From positions 310,001 through 374,000 of the forward strand of contig NZ_JANUGP010000002.1 in assembly GCF_024753135.1 (NCBI RefSeq): a stretch of 64,000 bases of DNA. The letters run 5' to 3'. Made by a program: the position numbers and the translations under genes. Below the pieces are notes generated by a model. The model saw only the letters and a program-made list of their open reading frames with translations. It had not been told where the DNA came from and made no database searches. Positions within the stretch are counted from its first letter, which is position 1, and each line of letters opens with the position of its first letter. This DNA is from Streptomyces pyxinicus (lineage in GTDB: Bacteria; Actinomycetota; Actinomycetes; Streptomycetales; Streptomycetaceae). Positions 46,886-55,342 of this stretch are shown in pieces.

Positions 46886-47443
46886 TCAGCAGTCCCGGAC
46901 CGGTGCGTCCGCGGGCAGGCCGAAGTGGGTGCGGGCCGCGCGCTCCAGGCCGGCGGAGTCCATCGGCTCCTCCACCGCGTACCCGGCGGCCCGGCCGAAG
47001 TGCGCCTGGGTCCGGCTCGCGTTCCCGGCGCCGTCCGGTGCCTCCTCGCGGGCCGGCAGCCGGTAGCCGCCGTCCGCCTTCCGGGCCAGCCGCACCACCT
47101 GGGGCACCTGCTCGCCACCGCACCCCACCAGGGCGCCCCCGCGCACCCCGTACTCGACGCACAGCGTGTCGACGTCCGCCCACACCTCGGTGCCGTGCTC
47201 GCGCAGCGCGAGCGGCTCGGCCCGGCAGAACCAGCGGGCGCCGAGGCCGGGGTGCGTCCCGCCGTATCCGGAGCCCCGGTTCCCCGCTTCGAGCCCGGCC
47301 TCCAGCACCGGCCGTATCCCGCTCCACAGCCGGGCGTCGACCTGCCGGCCGGCACCGGTGTCCGCCGGCCACTTCGCCCAGGCCCCGGTGGCGGCCAGCA
47401 CCACGAGGGCGCCCACCCCGACGGCCCATCTGCCCAGTGACAT
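46886..47443 (-). CDS. Exported hypothetical protein
   Basis: A 185-aa protein with a signal anchor or signal peptide (WAVGVGALVVLAATGAWA) and a soluble domain with four Cys (WFCRAEP, TLCVEYG, VGCGGE and the C-terminal RDC), likely two disulfides. Family unknown. It lies between the helicase-associated gene and the XPB gene but on the opposite strand, which breaks the pair's direct contiguity. The ATG at 47443 has GAGGGGCAGGG upstream. Confidence 0.65.
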   Translation of the reverse strand: MSLGRWAVGVGALVVLAATGAWAKWPADTGAGRQVDARLWSGIRPVLEAGLEAGNRGSGYGGTHPGLGARWFCRAEPLALREHGTEVWADVDTLCVEYGVRGGALVGCGGEQVPQVVRLARKADGGYRLPAREEAPDGAGNASRTQAHFGRAAGYAVEEPMDSAGLERAARTHFGLPADAPVRDC

Positions 47444-47595
47444 CCCTGCCCCCTCGTCCTCCCCCCGGACAAGACCCGCGAGAGAGGGTGGAGGTTGCGC
47501 GGGCCCCTTGTTCGCCGAGCCCCCGGTGATCGTCCGCCGATGAGGCACACTGGACGTTTGACCGGGCGCGGAATGCGCGGAAGGGAAGTGCGTAG

Positions 47596-49245
47596 GTGAA
47601 CGGTCCTCTCATCGTCCAGTCCGACAAGACCCTGCTCCTGGAAGTCGACCACGAGCGGGCCGACGAGTGCCGTCGGGCCATCGCGGTCTTCGCCGAGCTG
47701 GAGCGGGCCCCGGAGCACATCCACACCTACCGGGTGACGCCGCTCGGTCTGTGGAACGCGCGGGCGGCCGGGCACGACGCCGAGCAGGTCGTGGACGCGC
47801 TCGTGCAGTTCAGCCGGTACCCGGTGCCGCACGCGCTGCTCGTGGACATCGCCGACACGATGGACCGCTACGGGCGGCTCACCCTCAGCAAGCACCCCGC
47901 GCACGGCCTGGTGCTCACCACCACCGACCGGCCGGTCCTGGAGGAGGTGCTGAAGTCCAAGCGGATCGCCCCGCTGGTCGGCGCCCGCATCGACCCGGAC
48001 ACGGTCGCCGTGCACCCCTCCGAGCGCGGGCAGATCAAGCAGACCCTGCTCAAGCTGGGCTGGCCCGCCGAGGACCTCGCCGGATACGTGGACGGCGAGG
48101 CGCACCCGATCGAGCTGCTGGAGGACGGCTGGAACCTCCGGCCGTACCAGAAGCAGGCCGTGGAGAACTTCTGGCACGGCGGCAGCGGTGTCGTCGTCCT
48201 GCCCTGCGGCGCCGGCAAGACGCTGGTCGGCGCCGGGTCGATGGCGCAGGCCAAGTCGACCACGCTGATCCTGGTCACCAACACCGTCTCCGCCCGGCAG
48301 TGGAAGCACGAGCTGGTGAAGCGGACCACGCTCACCGAGGAGGAGATCGGCGAGTACAGCGGGACGAAGAAGGAGATCCGGCCCGTCACCATCGCCACCT
48401 ACCAGGTCCTCACCACCCGGCGGAAGGGCGTCTACCCGCACCTGGAGCTGTTCGACTCCCGGGACTGGGGTCTGATCGTCTACGACGAGGTGCATCTGCT
48501 TCCCGCTCCTGTCTTCAAGTTCACCGCCGACCTCCAGGCCCGGCGCCGGCTGGGACTCACCGCCACCCTGGTCCGGGAGGACGGCCGCGAGTCCGACGTG
48601 TTCTCGCTGATCGGGCCCAAGCGCTTCGACGCCCCCTGGAAGGAGATCGAGGCGCAGGGCTACATCGCACCCGCCGACTGCGTCGAGGTCCGGGTCAACC
48701 TCACCGACTCCGAGCGGCTCGCCTACGCCACCGCCGAGACCGAGGAGAAGTACCGCTTCTGTGCCACCACCGCCACCAAGCGGAAGGTGACGGAGGCGCT
48801 GGTGCGCCGGTTCGCCGGGCAGCAGATCCTCGTCATCGGGCAGTACATCGACCAGCTGGACGAGCTGGGCGAGCACCTCGGCGCCCCGGTGATCAAGGGC
48901 GAGACGTCCAACGCCCAGCGCGAGAAGCTCTTCGACGCCTTCCGTGAGGGCGAGATCAGCGTGCTCGTCGTCTCCAAGGTCGCCAACTTCTCCATCGACC
49001 TGCCCGAGGCGACCGTCGCCATCCAGGTGTCCGGCACCTTCGGCTCCCGGCAGGAGGAGGCCCAGCGGCTCGGCCGGGTGCTGCGCCCGAAGGCCGACGG
49101 ACACCAGGCGCACTTCTACTCGGTCGTCGCTCGCGACACCCTCGACCAGGACTTCGCCGCGCACCGCCAGCGCTTCCTGGCCGAGCAGGGCTACGCCTAC
49201 CGGATCGTGGACGCCGACGACATCCTCGCCGAGGGCACCGGCTGA
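47596..49245 (+). CDS. XPB-type DNA repair helicase
   Basis: A 549-aa superfamily 2 helicase, the bacterial form of the TFIIH subunit XPB/ERCC3. An N-terminal damage-recognition-like domain (DKTLLLEVDHERADECRRAI) precedes motif I LPCGAGKTLVG (Lys about residue 208), motif II YDEVH (about 297-300), motif III LGLTATLVREDGRESD, and C-lobe motifs VVSKVANFSIDLPEA and QEEAQRLGRVLRP. A conserved RED motif (VREDGRE) is present. It unwinds DNA 3'-5', with a likely role in repair or transcription. The GTG at 47596 has GGAAGGGAAG upstream. Confidence 0.95.
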   Translation: MNGPLIVQSDKTLLLEVDHERADECRRAIAVFAELERAPEHIHTYRVTPLGLWNARAAGHDAEQVVDALVQFSRYPVPHALLVDIADTMDRYGRLTLSKHPAHGLVLTTTDRPVLEEVLKSKRIAPLVGARIDPDTVAVHPSERGQIKQTLLKLGWPAEDLAGYVDGEAHPIELLEDGWNLRPYQKQAVENFWHGGSGVVVLPCGAGKTLVGAGSMAQAKSTTLILVTNTVSARQWKHELVKRTTLTEEEIGEYSGTKKEIRPVTIATYQVLTTRRKGVYPHLELFDSRDWGLIVYDEVHLLPAPVFKFTADLQARRRLGLTATLVREDGRESDVFSLIGPKRFDAPWKEIEAQGYIAPADCVEVRVNLTDSERLAYATAETEEKYRFCATTATKRKVTEALVRRFAGQQILVIGQYIDQLDELGEHLGAPVIKGETSNAQREKLFDAFREGEISVLVVSKVANFSIDLPEATVAIQVSGTFGSRQEEAQRLGRVLRPKADGHQAHFYSVVARDTLDQDFAAHRQRFLAEQGYAYRIVDADDILAEGTG

Positions 49246-50423
49246 GCCGTCGCGAGCGCCGCGCCCGCCAGCAGGGCGAGGCCCAGCAGCGGGTACGGCG
49301 ACGCGAGCGGCTGCTGCCACCACGGCAGCCGCAGGTCGCGGTCGCCCTGGTGGGGCACCAGCCACAGGGTGCGGGCCGTGAACACCGCCGCGGTGAGGGC
49401 CGCGAGCAGCGTCCGGCGTTCGGCGAGCAGCACCGCCAGCAGCGGCACGCACCACACCCAGTGGTGGGACCAGCTGATCGGGCAGACCAGCAGGGCCGTG
49501 CCCGCGGTGAGCGGGACGCCGTACCGGTCCGCGCCCGAGCGGGCCGCCAGCCACAGCCCCGCCACCCCCACGGCCACCGCCGGAACCGCCCAGGCCGGCC
49601 CCGGCGCCGGGTCGTGCAGGACCCGGGCCAGCAGCCCCCGCAGGGACTGGTTGTCCACGATCCACCCCTTGCCGACGTGCCCGGTCTCGAACAGCCGCCG
49701 GGTCCAGAACTCGACGCTCGCCGAGGGCAGCGGCAGGGCGCCGAGCAGGACCGTGCCCGCGAAGGCCGCCGTCGCCGTGGCCGCCTCCCGCATCCGCCCC
49801 GTCAGCAGCAGGTACGGCACGAAGACGGCCGGGGTCAGCTTCACGCCGGCCGCGATGCCGAGGGCCACCCCGCGTCCCCGGGCGGTCGGGGGGCGGGTGA
49901 GGTCCCACAGCACCAGGCAGGTCACGGCCAGGTTGATCTGTCCGAACAGCAGGGTCTGGAAGACCGGTTCCAGCCACAGGGCGAGGGCCGTGGCCGTGCA
50001 CAGGGCGGGCAGGGCGATCGTGCGGCCGGCCAGCCGGGCGGAGAGGGCGATCAGCCACGCGAGCAGGAGCGCGTTGCCCGCGAGGAAGATCGCCTTCAGC
50101 AGCGGCAGCGGGAGCCAGGAGGCCGGGACGAAGAGGATCGCCGCGAAGGGCGGATAGGTGGCGGGGAGGTGCCACCGGGTGACCGTGAAGCCGTACAGAT
50201 CGGTGCCGTGGGCCACGGCGGCGCCCTCGGCGCGGTAGACGAGGAGGTCGGCCATGGGTGCGCCGCGCAGGACGCACAGCGTGGTGAAGCCGGCGAGGGA
50301 GAGGGCGAGCAGGGGGAGTGAGAGGGACGGGGAGAGAGTGAGGGTGAGGAAGCGGGCGCGGGTGGGTGGGAGCCGGGCAGGGCCGGTGGCCGACAGGGCA
50401 GGCAGCGCCGTCCGTTTCCGCAC
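49197..50423 (-). CDS. Glycosyltransferase 87/DUF2029 membrane mannosyltransferase
   Basis: A 408-aa polytopic protein, about ten helices, of the polyprenol-phosphate-mannose-dependent GT-C family (DUF2029, PimE-like). The GT-C signature Asp lies in the first extracytoplasmic loop (MADLLVYRAEGAAVAHGTDLY), with the following TYPPFAAILFVPASWL. Later loops show VKLTPAVFVPYLLL and SWSHHWVWCVPLL. Probably adds mannose to a lipid or glycan at the outer face. The start at 50423 is supported by AGGG nine bases upstream. Its last 49 bp overlap the 3' end of the XPB gene. Confidence 0.85.
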   Translation of the reverse strand: MRKRTALPALSATGPARLPPTRARFLTLTLSPSLSLPLLALSLAGFTTLCVLRGAPMADLLVYRAEGAAVAHGTDLYGFTVTRWHLPATYPPFAAILFVPASWLPLPLLKAIFLAGNALLLAWLIALSARLAGRTIALPALCTATALALWLEPVFQTLLFGQINLAVTCLVLWDLTRPPTARGRGVALGIAAGVKLTPAVFVPYLLLTGRMREAATATAAFAGTVLLGALPLPSASVEFWTRRLFETGHVGKGWIVDNQSLRGLLARVLHDPAPGPAWAVPAVAVGVAGLWLAARSGADRYGVPLTAGTALLVCPISWSHHWVWCVPLLAVLLAERRTLLAALTAAVFTARTLWLVPHQGDRDLRLPWWQQPLASPYPLLGLALLAGAALATAQPVPSARMSSASTIR

Positions 50424-50441
50424 GGACGCGACCCTATGCGG

Positions 50442-50624
50442 TCACCCGCGGCGTATGCCCGCCTCCTCGCCGTACTCACCGAGGATCACGACACCGAACG
50501 CGGCCTCCGCGAACACCTTGACGGCGCGCAGGGCGTTGCCCAGGAGGTGACGAGGGGGGTCGACCACGGCGGTGGCACCCGACGGGGGACGACCGGAAGC
50601 TGGTTGGAAGGTTGCGGCGCTCAT
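50442..50624 (-). CDS. Small conserved-looking protein near HelD
   Basis: A 60-aa protein, MSAATFQPASGRPPSGATAV then PRHLLGNALRAVKVFAEAAF, with one weakly hydrophobic helix (FAEAAFGVVILGEY). GGAG lies close before the ATG. Good GC3 and a plausible helix suggest a real small gene, but no family is recognised. It ends 18 bp before the GT87 start on the same strand and could be its leader cistron. Confidence 0.5.
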   Translation of the reverse strand: MSAATFQPASGRPPSGATAVVDPPRHLLGNALRAVKVFAEAAFGVVILGEYGEEAGIRRG

Positions 50625-50781
50625 GACTCCATGGTGGAACTTCGGGCGGCAGAGGGGTATCGGTCTCCGGGTCCAATTCCGGGGCCATTCCTCTGCGCCT
50701 GCGGGTGGAGCCGGCCGCTACACCGCCCGGTCCCCGTCCCCTAGGGGTCGCGCGGCCCGCGGCTACCCGGCCGTAAATCCA

Positions 50782-50812
50782 TTGGCTTTCCGCGCCGCCC
50801 CTCACCTAAGAT
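50782..50812 (+). promoter_or_regulatory. Candidate sigma-70-type promoter of helD
   Basis: TTGGCT (50782-50787) and TAAGAT (50807-50812) with a 19-bp spacer lie about 100 bp upstream of helD. The spacing is slightly long, but this is the only AT-containing tract in the 289-bp spacer. Confidence 0.45.
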
Positions 50813-50913
50813 CTCCGCTCTTGCCCGCCTCCCTCCCGGAGCGCCGCCGCCCGGCCGGAAACCGGACGGCACCGTCGTCACAGCCGCGCAGCAGGCCCCA
50901 CGGAGGCACCCCC

Positions 50914-53019
50914 TTGTCCATGCCCGCCCAGGACACGCCCGTACACGGCCCGACCGGCCACGACCCGCTCGACGACCCGCTCGACGACCCCAAGGGCCCG
51001 CTGTCCCGAGAGCGCTCCCACCTCGCCGCCTCCCGTTCCGCCCTGCGTGCCATGCGCGAGGACGTCGAGGCGCTGGACATCCGTGACGTCACCGCGAACT
51101 GGGTGAACGCCGAGGTGCTCTCCCGCCAGATCGAGGAGCGCGTCAAGGCCCTCGCCGACCTCAGCCACACCCCCCTCTTCTTCGGGCGGCTGGACTACCT
51201 GCACGCGCCCGGCGCCGAGCAGGCCGAGGGGGCCGGGGGCGAGCAGTTCTACATCGGGCGCCGGCACGTGCACGACGCCGGCGGCGACCCGATGGTCATC
51301 GACTGGCGCGCGCCGGTCTCGCAGCCGTTCTACCGGGCGTCCAGGAAGGACCCGATGGACGTCGGGCTGCGCCGCCGCTTCGGGTACACCGGCGGCGAGC
51401 TGACCGCCTACGAGGACGAGCACCTGTCCGACCCGGCGGAGGCGGCCACCACCAGCAAGCTGCTCCAGCGGGAGATCGAGCGCCCGCGCGTCGGCCCGAT
51501 GCGGGACATCGTCGCCACCATCCAGCCCGAGCAGGACGAGATCGTCCGCAGCGGACTCGGCGGCACGGTGTGCGTGCAGGGCGGTCCGGGCACCGGGAAG
51601 ACGGCCGTCGGCCTGCACCGGGTGGCGTACCTGCTGTACGCGCACCGGGAGCGGCTGGCCCGCACCGGGACCCTGGTCATCGGGCCGAACCGGTCCTTCC
51701 TGCACTACATCGAGCAGGTGCTCCCGGCGCTCGGCGAGCTGGCCGTGGCGCAGGCCACCGTGGACGACCTGGTCGGGCACGTGGAGGTGCGCGGCGCGGA
51801 CGACGCCGCCGCCGCGGTCGTCAAGGGCGACGCCCGGATGGCCGAGGTGCTGCGCCGGGCCCTGTACTCCCACGTGCGTATCCCCACCGAGCCGGTCGTG
51901 GTGGTGCGCGGCTCCCGGCGCTGGCGGGTCCCGGCACACGAACTGGAGGAGCTGGTACGGGAGTTGCTAACCCGCGATATCCGGTACGGCGCCGCCCGCG
52001 AGGCCCTGCCACAGCGGATCGCGCACGCGGTGCTGGTGCGGATGGAGCGGGCCGGGGAGGCGCCGGACGACCGGGTGCAGGACGCGGTGGCCCGCAACAG
52101 CGCGGTGAAGGCGGCCGTCAAGGAGAGCTGGCCGCCCGTCGACCCGGCCAAGCTGGTGCTGCGGCTGCTGACGGACGCGGACTTCCTCGCCGAGCACGCG
52201 GACGGGATCCTGAGCGAGGACGAACGGAAGACGATCCTGTGGGCGAAGCCCGTGCGGAGCGTCAAGTCGGCCAAGTGGTCCCCGGCGGACGCGGTGTTGA
52301 TCGACGAGGCCACCGACCTGGTCCAGCGCACGCACTCGCTCGGCCATGTGGTGCTGGACGAGGCGCAGGACCTGTCCCCCATGCAGTACCGGGCCGTCGG
52401 CCGGCGCTGCACCACCGGCAGCGCGACCGTCCTCGGCGACCTGGCGCAGGGCACCACCCCGTGGGCGACCCGGAGTTGGGACGAGGCGCTGGCCCACCTG
52501 GGCAAGCGGGACGGCCACATCGAGGAGCTGACGGCCGGTTTCCGCGTCCCCACCGACGTCATCGCCTACGCCTCCCGGCTGCTGCCGCACATCGCGCCCG
52601 GCCTCGCCCCCGTCGCCTCGGTCCGGGAGAACCCGGGCTTCTTCGAGGTCCGGGACGGCAGCGGGACGGCCGAAGTCATCGCCGCCTGCGAGGAGTTGCT
52701 GCGCCGCGAGGGCTCGACCGGTCTGATCGCCGCCGACGCCCGCGTCCCGGCGCTGGCCGAGGCCCTCGCCGCCGCCGGGATCGGTCATCTGGCGCCGGGT
52801 GAGGAGACCACCCGCGAGACCCGCCTCACCCTGGTCCCGGCCTCGCTCGCCAAGGGCCTGGAGTACGACTACGTGGTCCTGGACGAGCCGCGGGCGGTGG
52901 TGGACGGCGAACCGGACGAACGCACCGGGCTGCGCCGCCTGTACGTGGCGCTGACCCGCGCGGTGTCCGGCCTGATCGTCACGCACGCGGCGCCGCTGCC
53001 GAGGGAACTGGCCGAGTAA
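50914..53019 (+). CDS. helD: HelD-type RNA polymerase-recycling ATPase
   Basis: A 701-aa UvrD/Rep-like superfamily 1 ATPase. After an N-terminal helical arm (HLAASRSALRAMREDVEALD), the Walker A is QGGPGTGKTAVGLHRV (Lys at about residue 229), Walker B VVLDEAQDLSPMQYR, motif III VLGDLAQGTTPW, and the C-terminal KGLEYDYVVLDEP and RRLYVALTRAVSG. Actinobacterial HelD binds RNA polymerase, releases stalled complexes and can protect from rifampicin. The TTG at 50914 has GGAGG seven bases upstream and is preferred over the ATG at 50920. A 12-bp in-frame repeat gives DPLDDPLDDP near the N-terminus. Confidence 0.92.
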   Translation: MSMPAQDTPVHGPTGHDPLDDPLDDPKGPLSRERSHLAASRSALRAMREDVEALDIRDVTANWVNAEVLSRQIEERVKALADLSHTPLFFGRLDYLHAPGAEQAEGAGGEQFYIGRRHVHDAGGDPMVIDWRAPVSQPFYRASRKDPMDVGLRRRFGYTGGELTAYEDEHLSDPAEAATTSKLLQREIERPRVGPMRDIVATIQPEQDEIVRSGLGGTVCVQGGPGTGKTAVGLHRVAYLLYAHRERLARTGTLVIGPNRSFLHYIEQVLPALGELAVAQATVDDLVGHVEVRGADDAAAAVVKGDARMAEVLRRALYSHVRIPTEPVVVVRGSRRWRVPAHELEELVRELLTRDIRYGAAREALPQRIAHAVLVRMERAGEAPDDRVQDAVARNSAVKAAVKESWPPVDPAKLVLRLLTDADFLAEHADGILSEDERKTILWAKPVRSVKSAKWSPADAVLIDEATDLVQRTHSLGHVVLDEAQDLSPMQYRAVGRRCTTGSATVLGDLAQGTTPWATRSWDEALAHLGKRDGHIEELTAGFRVPTDVIAYASRLLPHIAPGLAPVASVRENPGFFEVRDGSGTAEVIAACEELLRREGSTGLIAADARVPALAEALAAAGIGHLAPGEETTRETRLTLVPASLAKGLEYDYVVLDEPRAVVDGEPDERTGLRRLYVALTRAVSGLIVTHAAPLPRELAE

Positions 53020-53105
53020 GGGGCGGGCGGCGCCGGGGGGCCGAGTAGGGTGCGGTGCCGGTCAGACGACCGGTGACCGAGCAGATCCCCTCCGAGAGGC
53101 CCCAG

Positions 53106-53885
53106 TTGAGCACGCCGCCGCCACCGCACCCCGGGTACCGGCACCCCGGGTACCAGCACCAGCCGATACCGGGGCCGTATCCGCCGGTGCCCGGGCCGTA
53201 CCAACAGCCGTACGCGCCCTATCAGTTGCCGTATCAGTATCAGTACGGCGCCCCGCCGCCGGCGGCCTGCCAGCTGTGCGGGGCGGTGCCCGCCGCGCCG
53301 GTGACGGTGCGCGGGCACCAGGGCATGGTGGTGGTGATGCGGTTCCTGCGGCGGCAGGGCATGTTCTGCCGGCCCTGCGCGCTGGCCGTGTTCCGTCAGA
53401 TGCAGGCCGACACCCTGGTCCAGGGCTGGTGGGGGCCGCTGTCGGTGGTGATCACACCGTTCACCCTGCTGGCCAACCTTGGCGCGCTGGCCGCGATCCG
53501 CCGGATTCCGGCGCCGGTCGCCGCCGGGCACCGGCCGCCGCTGGACCCGGGCAAGCCGGTGTTCAGGCGACCGCAGGGCATCATCGCGCTGATCCCGCTG
53601 GGCCTGGTCGCACTGGTGGTGCTCGCCGTGCCCGTGCTGCTGGTCATCGGCCTGGTGGCCGGTCCCGGCGACGGTTCGCCGGCGCTGACGGTCGGCTCCT
53701 GCGCCCGCAACGACGCCGACTGGCCGGAGCAGGACCTGAGCCCCGAGCCGTGCGGTTCGGCCGCCGCCCAGTACCGCGTGCTGGACCCGGACGACGACTC
53801 CTGCCCGGCCGGGGCCTACATCGCCTACCCCGAGTACAGCGCGACCGGCGAGCGGTCCCTCTGCCTCAAGCCGCTGAGGGACTAG
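53106..53885 (+). CDS. Pro/Tyr-rich N-terminus zinc-ribbon membrane protein
   Basis: A 259-aa protein. A Pro/Tyr/Gln-rich N-terminus (about 50 residues, containing a 15-bp in-frame duplication at 53126-53155) precedes a double-CxxC region (CQLCGAV and CRPCALAV). Hydrophobic segments lie near residues 105-125 and 155-178, and the extracytoplasmic tail has four Cys (SCARND, EPCGS, SCPAG, CLKPL). The TTG at 53106 with GAGAGG upstream is preferred; GTG at 53073 is an alternative. Function unknown. Confidence 0.7.
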   Translation: MSTPPPPHPGYRHPGYQHQPIPGPYPPVPGPYQQPYAPYQLPYQYQYGAPPPAACQLCGAVPAAPVTVRGHQGMVVVMRFLRRQGMFCRPCALAVFRQMQADTLVQGWWGPLSVVITPFTLLANLGALAAIRRIPAPVAAGHRPPLDPGKPVFRRPQGIIALIPLGLVALVVLAVPVLLVIGLVAGPGDGSPALTVGSCARNDADWPEQDLSPEPCGSAAAQYRVLDPDDDSCPAGAYIAYPEYSATGERSLCLKPLRD

Positions 53886-53891
53886 CGTCCG

Positions 53892-54257
53892 TCAGGTGGT
53901 GACGGTGGCGACGGGGTCGACGCCATAGGTGCGGGCGTAAGCGTTCTCGGTGCCGACGAGGAGGTCGACGACCTCGAAGTAGCGGTCCCAGAAAGGGGTT
54001 TCGCGCAGCGCGTCGACGAGGAGCTGGTAGGCCTGGTGGTCGTCGGCCTCCCACACCCACACGTCGGTGACGCGGGCGGAGTAGAACTCGGTGTCGTAGA
54101 AGCGTGACCGCACGCCCTTGGTCTTGGCCTCGATGACCGGCAGGACCTGGGTGGTGAAGGCGTCGATACGCTGCTGGACGCTCAGGGCGAGCCATTCCTG
54201 CGTGGTCTTGACCAGCATGAACGCGGTGACCGGCGGAGCGGTTGGCGTAGTGGACAT
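53892..54257 (-). CDS. Darcynin-family protein
   Basis: A 121-aa protein that matches the darcynin family pattern: [60 protein letters not shown]. The fold is likely a ferredoxin-like alpha/beta dimer, as in monooxygenase-like stress proteins; the biochemical role is unknown. The ATG at 54257 has GGAGGAA six bases upstream. It is the second cistron after the NmrA-like gene on the same strand. Confidence 0.8.
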   Translation of the reverse strand: MSTTPTAPPVTAFMLVKTTQEWLALSVQQRIDAFTTQVLPVIEAKTKGVRSRFYDTEFYSARVTDVWVWEADDHQAYQLLVDALRETPFWDRYFEVVDLLVGTENAYARTYGVDPVATVTT

Positions 54258-54278
54258 GGGGTTCCTCCGATGGGTGTC

Positions 54279-54344
54279 GCGGTTCCGGGACTCAGGAGAG
54301 ACGGTCCCGGGGTTCAGGAGAGACGGTTCCGGGGTTCAGGAGCG
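54279..54344. repeat. 22-bp triplication over the NmrA-like gene's stop
   Basis: Three 22-bp units lie head to tail at 54279-54300, 54301-54322 and 54323-54344, for example ACGGTTCCGGGGTTCAGGAG. On the minus strand the innermost contains the last codons and TGA of the NmrA-like gene, and the two outer copies extend it toward the darcynin start. Confidence 0.9.
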
Positions 54345-55229
54345 GACGGCGGGCTTGAGGGTCTGGGCGCACCAGTGCTCGAAGTCGGTGGGCGAGGCGG
54401 TGTCAGGGGTGCGGGTGACGCCGGCGTCGAGGCCTTCGTCCTTGGCTCGCTTCATGTCGACGATGCCCTGGACGAACGTCTTGTCGAGGCCGTAGCCGAC
54501 GAGGGTGGTGTACAGCTCGTCGAGCGGCTGGTGCGCGTAGCGGACGGGGCGGCCGAGCTGTTCGGTCATGATGCGGGCCAGGTCGTTCGGGGACAGGTCC
54601 CGCGGTCCGAGGACCGGGACGCTGCCGGTGCCGGTCCACGAGCGGTCCAGCAGCAGGCTCTCGGCGGCTGCCGCGATGTCGGCGGCGGCGACGAGCGGGG
54701 CCTTGCGGTCGGGGTCGACAAAGTCGGTGAAGACGCCGTTCTCGCGGATCGAGTCGGCCTCCTCCAAGAGGTTCTCGAAGAACGACGGGTTGGCCAGGGC
54801 GCGGTAGGCGGCCCCGCTGCCGGCGAGGAGGTCGTCCAGGGCGAGGGAGGTGGTGACCAGGCCGGCGCGGTCGGCGAGCGGGGTGCCGCGGCCGAGCGCG
54901 GAGACGCCGACGACATGGCCGACACCGTGCTTGGCGAGTGCGTCGACGGCGGGGCGGGAGAAGGTCAGGTACGCGTCGTGCGGGGTCAGGGCGGCGTCCG
55001 GGGGGACCAGCCAGAAGACGGCGTCCGCGCCGGCGAAGGCCCGGTCGACGGTCTCGGCGTCCCCGTGCGAGCCGGTGACCACCTCGACGCGGTCGCGCGC
55101 GCCGGCCGGCAGCCGGGCCGGGTCGCGCACGATCACGCGCAGTTCCTCGCCCGCGGCGGGGGCGGACTCCAGGAGCCGGGAGAGCAGGTGACGGCCGATG
55201 TTCCCGGTGGGAGCGGTGATGACGATCAT
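54336..55229 (-). CDS. NmrA/SDR-like NAD(P)-binding protein
   Basis: A 297-aa atypical short-chain dehydrogenase. The Rossmann motif MIVITAPTGNIGRHLLSRLL is at the N-terminus and VIVRDPARL follows as the NADP-binding loop. The family's quinone reductase/regulator members include NmrA and QorB. The later part shows GVGHVVGVSALGRG and NPSFFENLL. It is divergent from a LysR gene, a usual regulator-target arrangement. The ATG at 55229 has GAGG six bases upstream. It heads the operon with the darcynin gene. Confidence 0.9.
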   Translation of the reverse strand: MIVITAPTGNIGRHLLSRLLESAPAAGEELRVIVRDPARLPAGARDRVEVVTGSHGDAETVDRAFAGADAVFWLVPPDAALTPHDAYLTFSRPAVDALAKHGVGHVVGVSALGRGTPLADRAGLVTTSLALDDLLAGSGAAYRALANPSFFENLLEEADSIRENGVFTDFVDPDRKAPLVAAADIAAAAESLLLDRSWTGTGSVPVLGPRDLSPNDLARIMTEQLGRPVRYAHQPLDELYTTLVGYGLDKTFVQGIVDMKRAKDEGLDAGVTRTPDTASPTDFEHWCAQTLKPAVRS

Positions 55230-55309
55230 GAATACCTCGCTGGACGTGCCGTTCGGTTACGTCCGTCATCCTGCTGAGGGCCGCTGTGCTGCCACAATGG
55301 GAACTTCGG

Positions 55310-55337
55310 CACGGAATCATTGACTGAAATGGAATAA
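55310..55337. promoter_or_regulatory. Candidate LysR box between NmrA-like gene and lysR
   Basis: The 113-bp divergent spacer contains ATTGACTGAAATGGAAT, a partial ATT-N6-AAT dyad of T-N11-A type, just before the LysR start, with a direct GGAAT repeat. It is the AT-richest part of the spacer and a plausible shared operator. Confidence 0.4.
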
Positions 55338-55342
55338 CGCTG

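Noticed and set aside
44335..50277. A minus-strand open frame of nearly 2000 codons
   Set aside because: It runs antisense through the helicase-associated and XPB genes and their neighbours. Its composition is Gly/Arg/Gln-rich without any domain, as expected from the reverse of high-GC codons.
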